From Bacteroidaceae bacterium (GTDB lineage Bacteria > Bacteroidota > Bacteroidia > Bacteroidales > Bacteroidaceae): 8,543 nucleotides of DNA. Position 1 is the stretch's first letter. Each line of letters begins with the position of its first letter. The notes under the pieces are model-generated. The model did not search any database and was not told where the DNA came from. It saw only the letters and a list, made by a program, of their open reading frames with translations. This document shows, one piece after another, positions 5,719 through 8,543 of the stretch. The DNA lies in assembly GCA_016284115.1 (NCBI GenBank), contig JAEEOD010000207.1, forward strand, positions 1 to 8,543, read 5' to 3'. Position numbers and translations under genes: made by a program.

Positions 5719-5754
5719 GTCCGTATGAGTAGTAAGTATTATTATAGGATATGA
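5719..5754 (+). other. Possible relic of an Rpn gene start / 9-codon leader ORF
   Basis: Bases 5719-5740 match 404-425, the region around Met15 of the Rpn gene, at 20 of 22 positions including the ATG. The match follows directly on the conserved tail-hairpin-promoter block, as if 57 bases (equivalent of 347-403) were deleted and the rest of an Rpn gene lost. As it stands, ATG 5725 opens a nine-codon frame (MSSKYYYRI) whose TGA at 5752-5754 overlaps the ATG of the next gene (ATGA). It could be a fossil, a coupled leader peptide, or chance. Confidence 0.35.
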
Positions 5755-8543
5755 CAAAATCGAGATTTTCAGTGTTCCTCTTCATGTGTTTATGGAGCAT
5801 AGGAATGATGGCTGCCGATGGTGATGTGTTCACCGTCAAGGTTGGCGAGTATGACATGACCTTCCGCGTTATGAGCGAAGCAGACAAGACCGTGCAGACG
5901 GGAGCTGTGCTGGAATGGTCAAGTGGTATTAACTACAATAGTGCCCGTTGCATCAGTGGGAGCGTTTCGGGCACACTTTCCATTCCAGCCGTTGTCAGCC
6001 GTGAAGGTGTCGACTATCGTGTGGTGCGCATCGGCGTGTCATCGTTCTATTGTTTGAAGGATTTGGAGGCGGTCATCATTCCTGAGGGTGTAGAGAGCAT
6101 TGGTCGTGATGCCTTTAGCAATTACGAGCTGGATGCCTTAGCCTTGTCACAAGTGACGCTTCCCTCCACGCTGAGGGTCATTGAAAACAGTGCTTTTAGT
6201 CAAATCGGTGGAGCTTTAGGTGAGGGGAATTTCAAATCGATTGTCATTCCTGAGGGTGTCGAGCGTATTGAGGCTGCTGCTTTCTCCAATAATTTTTTGC
6301 TGGAGAGTGCGGATCTGCCCTCAACTCTGCAGTTCCTAGGAGAAAATGCCTTTGGTGCCACAGTGTTGACTTCAGTGACCATACCTGCAGCGACAACTGA
6401 AATCGAAGGACGGCCTTTCGCATTCATACAGGGGCTTACGTCGCTGACTGTTGAAGCCGATAATCCTGTCTATGACTCTCGTGGCAATTGCAACGCCATC
6501 ATCGAAACGGCAACCAACACGCTGCAGGAAGGTACGGTGTCGACAGTCATTCCCAGCTCAGTGCGCATTATCGGTGAAAGTGCTTTTTCTTCATTGAAAC
6601 TTGGAGAACTCAATGTTCCAGAGGGAGTGGAACGTGTAGAAGAGTATGCATTTTACAAATGTGGTATCAGTGCTCTGTCACTGCCACATAGTTTGCGCTA
6701 TATCGGAAGGTCTGCGTTTTATTCAAATCCTCTTTTGACAACAATGGTTATCCCCGAAGGTGTTGAAATCATCGAAGACTATGCTTTCAGTAGCGGTTAT
6801 AAGAGAGTGGAACTGCCTTCTACTTTGAAGTTCCTGGGCAGTTGCTTCGAAGGGAATGATCTTGAGGATGTATATGTCGCATCTCCAATACCCTGTGAAG
6901 TGAGTGGTAGCACGAATGGTTCTTATCCCTTCTATCCGGACGGCCTAGGTTTTGCTGCAACCCTTCATGTGCCGGCAGGCTCCAGGGCCATTTACGAATC
7001 AAGCCTTGGCTTCGACCATTTCCCTGTGGTGGTGGAGGCTGGTATGGAAGATCTGACCACCTTTACTGCCAATATCGATGGTGTTGAGATGTCTTTCCGT
7101 GTGCTTGACGAGGATGCGGCTACGGTTCAGATTGGTGTGGGTAAAAAGGAGGTGAACTGCCTTAATATGGACGCTAACGACTATGAAACCGAGGATGACC
7201 GTTGGGGTACAGAACTGGGAGTTGATATTCCGTCGTCAGTGACAAATCCCTCAACAGGGAAGACCTATCGTGTGACAGCCATTGGCGAATATGCCTTCTA
7301 TCGGATTATTCCGAGAAAGGAGCTGGTCATACCAGAGGGCGTCACCACCATCTATAAGAGTGCTTTCGAGACCCATGACTACACGAAGCATATCACGTCA
7401 TTGAAACTTCCGGAAAGTCTGGAAACGATATGCTCAAATGCCTTTTACTGTGCGGAAATCTCGCAAGTCAATATCCCCCAAAACCTGAAGGCTATAGGCA
7501 ATCGGGCGTTATCATCTCTGGCTGTTTTTAAATATTTGAATACTTTGTCTTTTGATATCAGCGAATTAAGGCTGCCAGAGGGAATGACTCAGATTGGTCA
7601 GGAATCGTTTGCAAGCGCAGCCATCAAGCACGTGGTGTTGCCAGCAGATATGAAGGTTGTTCCTCAGGGCATGTTCAGTTCTGCTTTTGTTGAGTCCATA
7701 GATTTGCCTGAAGGTTTGGAGAAGACGAAGAAATTGTCTTTATATGCTTGGATAAATAGTAAGAGCATCACTCTGCCAGCCTCTCTCAAGGAGATAGAGA
7801 CGCAGTCATTCGATCTTTATAGCCTAAATTCAATCATCACTTTGCCTACGACACCCCCTGCAGTTGAAAATGGTGAACTCGTAGTTCAAACGGATATTGA
7901 TTACAATGGCATCACACTCTATGTCCCCGTTGGTGCGAAGAGTGCCTACCAGACGGCTCCGGGGTGGAATAAGTTCACAAATATCGTGGAGATGGTAGGT
8001 AAGGAGACTATTTCCATTGGAAATGCTGAACAGGTGGCTTATTATTGTGACAAGCATCTGAACTTCACGGATGTAGAGGGCCTGAAGGCCTACGTGGCCA
8101 CTGGCTATGACAAGTCGACTGGAACTATCTGGCTGAGTCGTGTCTATGATGTGCCTGCCCGTACAGGTTTCCTGTTGGTAGGTGGACAAGGAAATCATGA
8201 GATACCAGTTTCATATAATGGCTCCAGTTCTTATTATAAGAATATGTTCAAGGGCACGTTGGAGGGTACGACTATCCAGACGACAGATGGCGCATATACC
8301 AACTACTATCTCTCGAGTGGTGATGAAGGTGTCGGCTTCTATAAGGTGACTAAGGAGGGTGGCGTTACTCTAAGTGCGAATCGTGCATATCTGCCTATTC
8401 CCACGGTGATTGAGGCTGTGGGTGAGGCTGGGTCTTTGGTGGCTATCAGTGTTGGCGGTGCCGAACAGGTGCCTTATTACAGCGATCAGAGTCTTGACTT
8501 TACGTCGATGGAGGCGCAGGGCATGAAGGCCTGTACGGCAACT
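5751..8543 (+). CDS. Secreted BspA-like LRR surface protein (3' end outside window)
   Basis: The frame is open from ATG 5751 to the window end (931 codons, no stop). An in-frame TAG at 5745-5747 makes this ATG the first possible start, and residues 1-22 (hydrophobic run ending GMMAA) form a clear signal peptide. The body has two successive halves. Each has a header (FTVKVGEYDMTFRV at 27-40; FTANIDGVEMSFRV at 438-451), LRR_5 units of the form LTSVTIPEGVE.I...AF, and a cap (VYVASPIPCEV to about 431; ITLPTTPPAV with ITLYVPVGAKSAYQ to about 748). Residues 754-896 are C-terminal module A and 899 onward is module B, both very close to those of the preceding gene. A tail like YYNLQGQRVD is expected beyond the edge. 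The LRR units use PEGVE/PSTL wording rather than the PNSVTSIG of the neighbour, so the bodies are not recent duplicates even though the C-termini are. Function is presumably cell-surface adhesion; the ligand is unknown. Confidence 0.93.
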   Translation, partial: MTKSRFSVFLFMCLWSIGMMAADGDVFTVKVGEYDMTFRVMSEADKTVQTGAVLEWSSGINYNSARCISGSVSGTLSIPAVVSREGVDYRVVRIGVSSFYCLKDLEAVIIPEGVESIGRDAFSNYELDALALSQVTLPSTLRVIENSAFSQIGGALGEGNFKSIVIPEGVERIEAAAFSNNFLLESADLPSTLQFLGENAFGATVLTSVTIPAATTEIEGRPFAFIQGLTSLTVEADNPVYDSRGNCNAIIETATNTLQEGTVSTVIPSSVRIIGESAFSSLKLGELNVPEGVERVEEYAFYKCGISALSLPHSLRYIGRSAFYSNPLLTTMVIPEGVEIIEDYAFSSGYKRVELPSTLKFLGSCFEGNDLEDVYVASPIPCEVSGSTNGSYPFYPDGLGFAATLHVPAGSRAIYESSLGFDHFPVVVEAGMEDLTTFTANIDGVEMSFRVLDEDAATVQIGVGKKEVNCLNMDANDYETEDDRWGTELGVDIPSSVTNPSTGKTYRVTAIGEYAFYRIIPRKELVIPEGVTTIYKSAFETHDYTKHITSLKLPESLETICSNAFYCAEISQVNIPQNLKAIGNRALSSLAVFKYLNTLSFDISELRLPEGMTQIGQESFASAAIKHVVLPADMKVVPQGMFSSAFVESIDLPEGLEKTKKLSLYAWINSKSITLPASLKEIETQSFDLYSLNSIITLPTTPPAVENGELVVQTDIDYNGITLYVPVGAKSAYQTAPGWNKFTNIVEMVGKETISIGNAEQVAYYCDKHLNFTDVEGLKAYVATGYDKSTGTIWLSRVYDVPARTGFLLVGGQGNHEIPVSYNGSSSYYKNMFKGTLEGTTIQTTDGAYTNYYLSSGDEGVGFYKVTKEGGVTLSANRAYLPIPTVIEAVGEAGSLVAISVGGAEQVPYYSDQSLDFTSMEAQGMKACTAT
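8010..8438 (+). repeat. C-terminal module A of the second LRR protein
   Basis: Residues 754-896 correspond to module A of the preceding gene (4551-4985), with the same motif order KAYVATGYDK.TGTIWLSRVYDVPA.TGFLL and YYKNMFKGTL.GTTI.TTDG. The stretch coding for TNYYLSSGDEGVGFYK is almost unchanged at DNA level in the two genes. Confidence 0.88.
8438..8543 (+). repeat. 106-bp near-identical repeat, copy in the second LRR gene (cut by window end)
   Basis: Partner of 4979-5084 with two differences. One changes a Tyr codon to Cys (TGT at 8532-8534, in KACTAT against KAYTAT). It begins at the end of module A and runs into module B. Confidence 0.93.

Noticed and set aside
6200..6427. Minus-strand frame of 75 codons inside the second LRR gene
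   Set aside because: It is antisense to well-formed LRR repeats, with no homology signal of its own.

Overview
The window looks like an accessory locus of a Prevotella-like member of the Bacteroidales. Three things point there: promoters of the Bacteroidetes TTTG / TAnnTTTG type, A-rich leaders without clear Shine-Dalgarno sites, and secreted BspA-like leucine-rich-repeat proteins ending in the short tail (YYNLQGQRVD..KGLYIKNGKK) that is common in that group. This assignment is inferred from style and was not tested by a search.

Layout, all on the + strand. (1) Positions 1-273 are the last 90 codons of a surface protein whose body lies upstream. (2) Positions 368-1315 are a complete PD-(D/E)XK-type Rpn-family nuclease / putative transposase gene. 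(3) Positions 1506-5645 are a complete 1379-residue secreted BspA-like protein: signal peptide, LRR_5-type repeats broken by five tryptophan-containing inserts, a DUF285-type block of 26-residue repeats, two copies of a C-terminal beta-type module, then the conserved tail. (4) Positions 5751-8543 are a second secreted LRR protein, 931 codons long to the window edge and still open, ending inside the same C-terminal modules. No tRNA, rRNA, CRISPR array or classical insertion sequence is visible.

Each of the three intergenic gaps (94, 190 and 105 bp) carries the same composite element: a strong GC-cored hairpin with a TTTGGT loop, followed at a constant distance by a Bacteroidetes promoter. The -33 TTTG sits in the hairpin loop and the TAnnTTTG lies exactly 20 bases downstream in all three. 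The element therefore looks like the terminator of the upstream gene and the promoter of the downstream gene at once.

The surface genes are mosaics. Their C-terminal modules and tails are near-identical in places, and the noncoding stretch after genes 1 and 3 is better conserved (2 differences in 73 bp) than the coding tails before it (about 40 differences in 273 bp). A 22-bp match to the start of the nuclease gene lies in front of gene 4, as if a nuclease gene once stood there too. My working idea is a tandem array of surface-protein genes and Rpn genes remodelled by recombination at shared ends. The Rpn gene is a candidate driver, but that is inference only.
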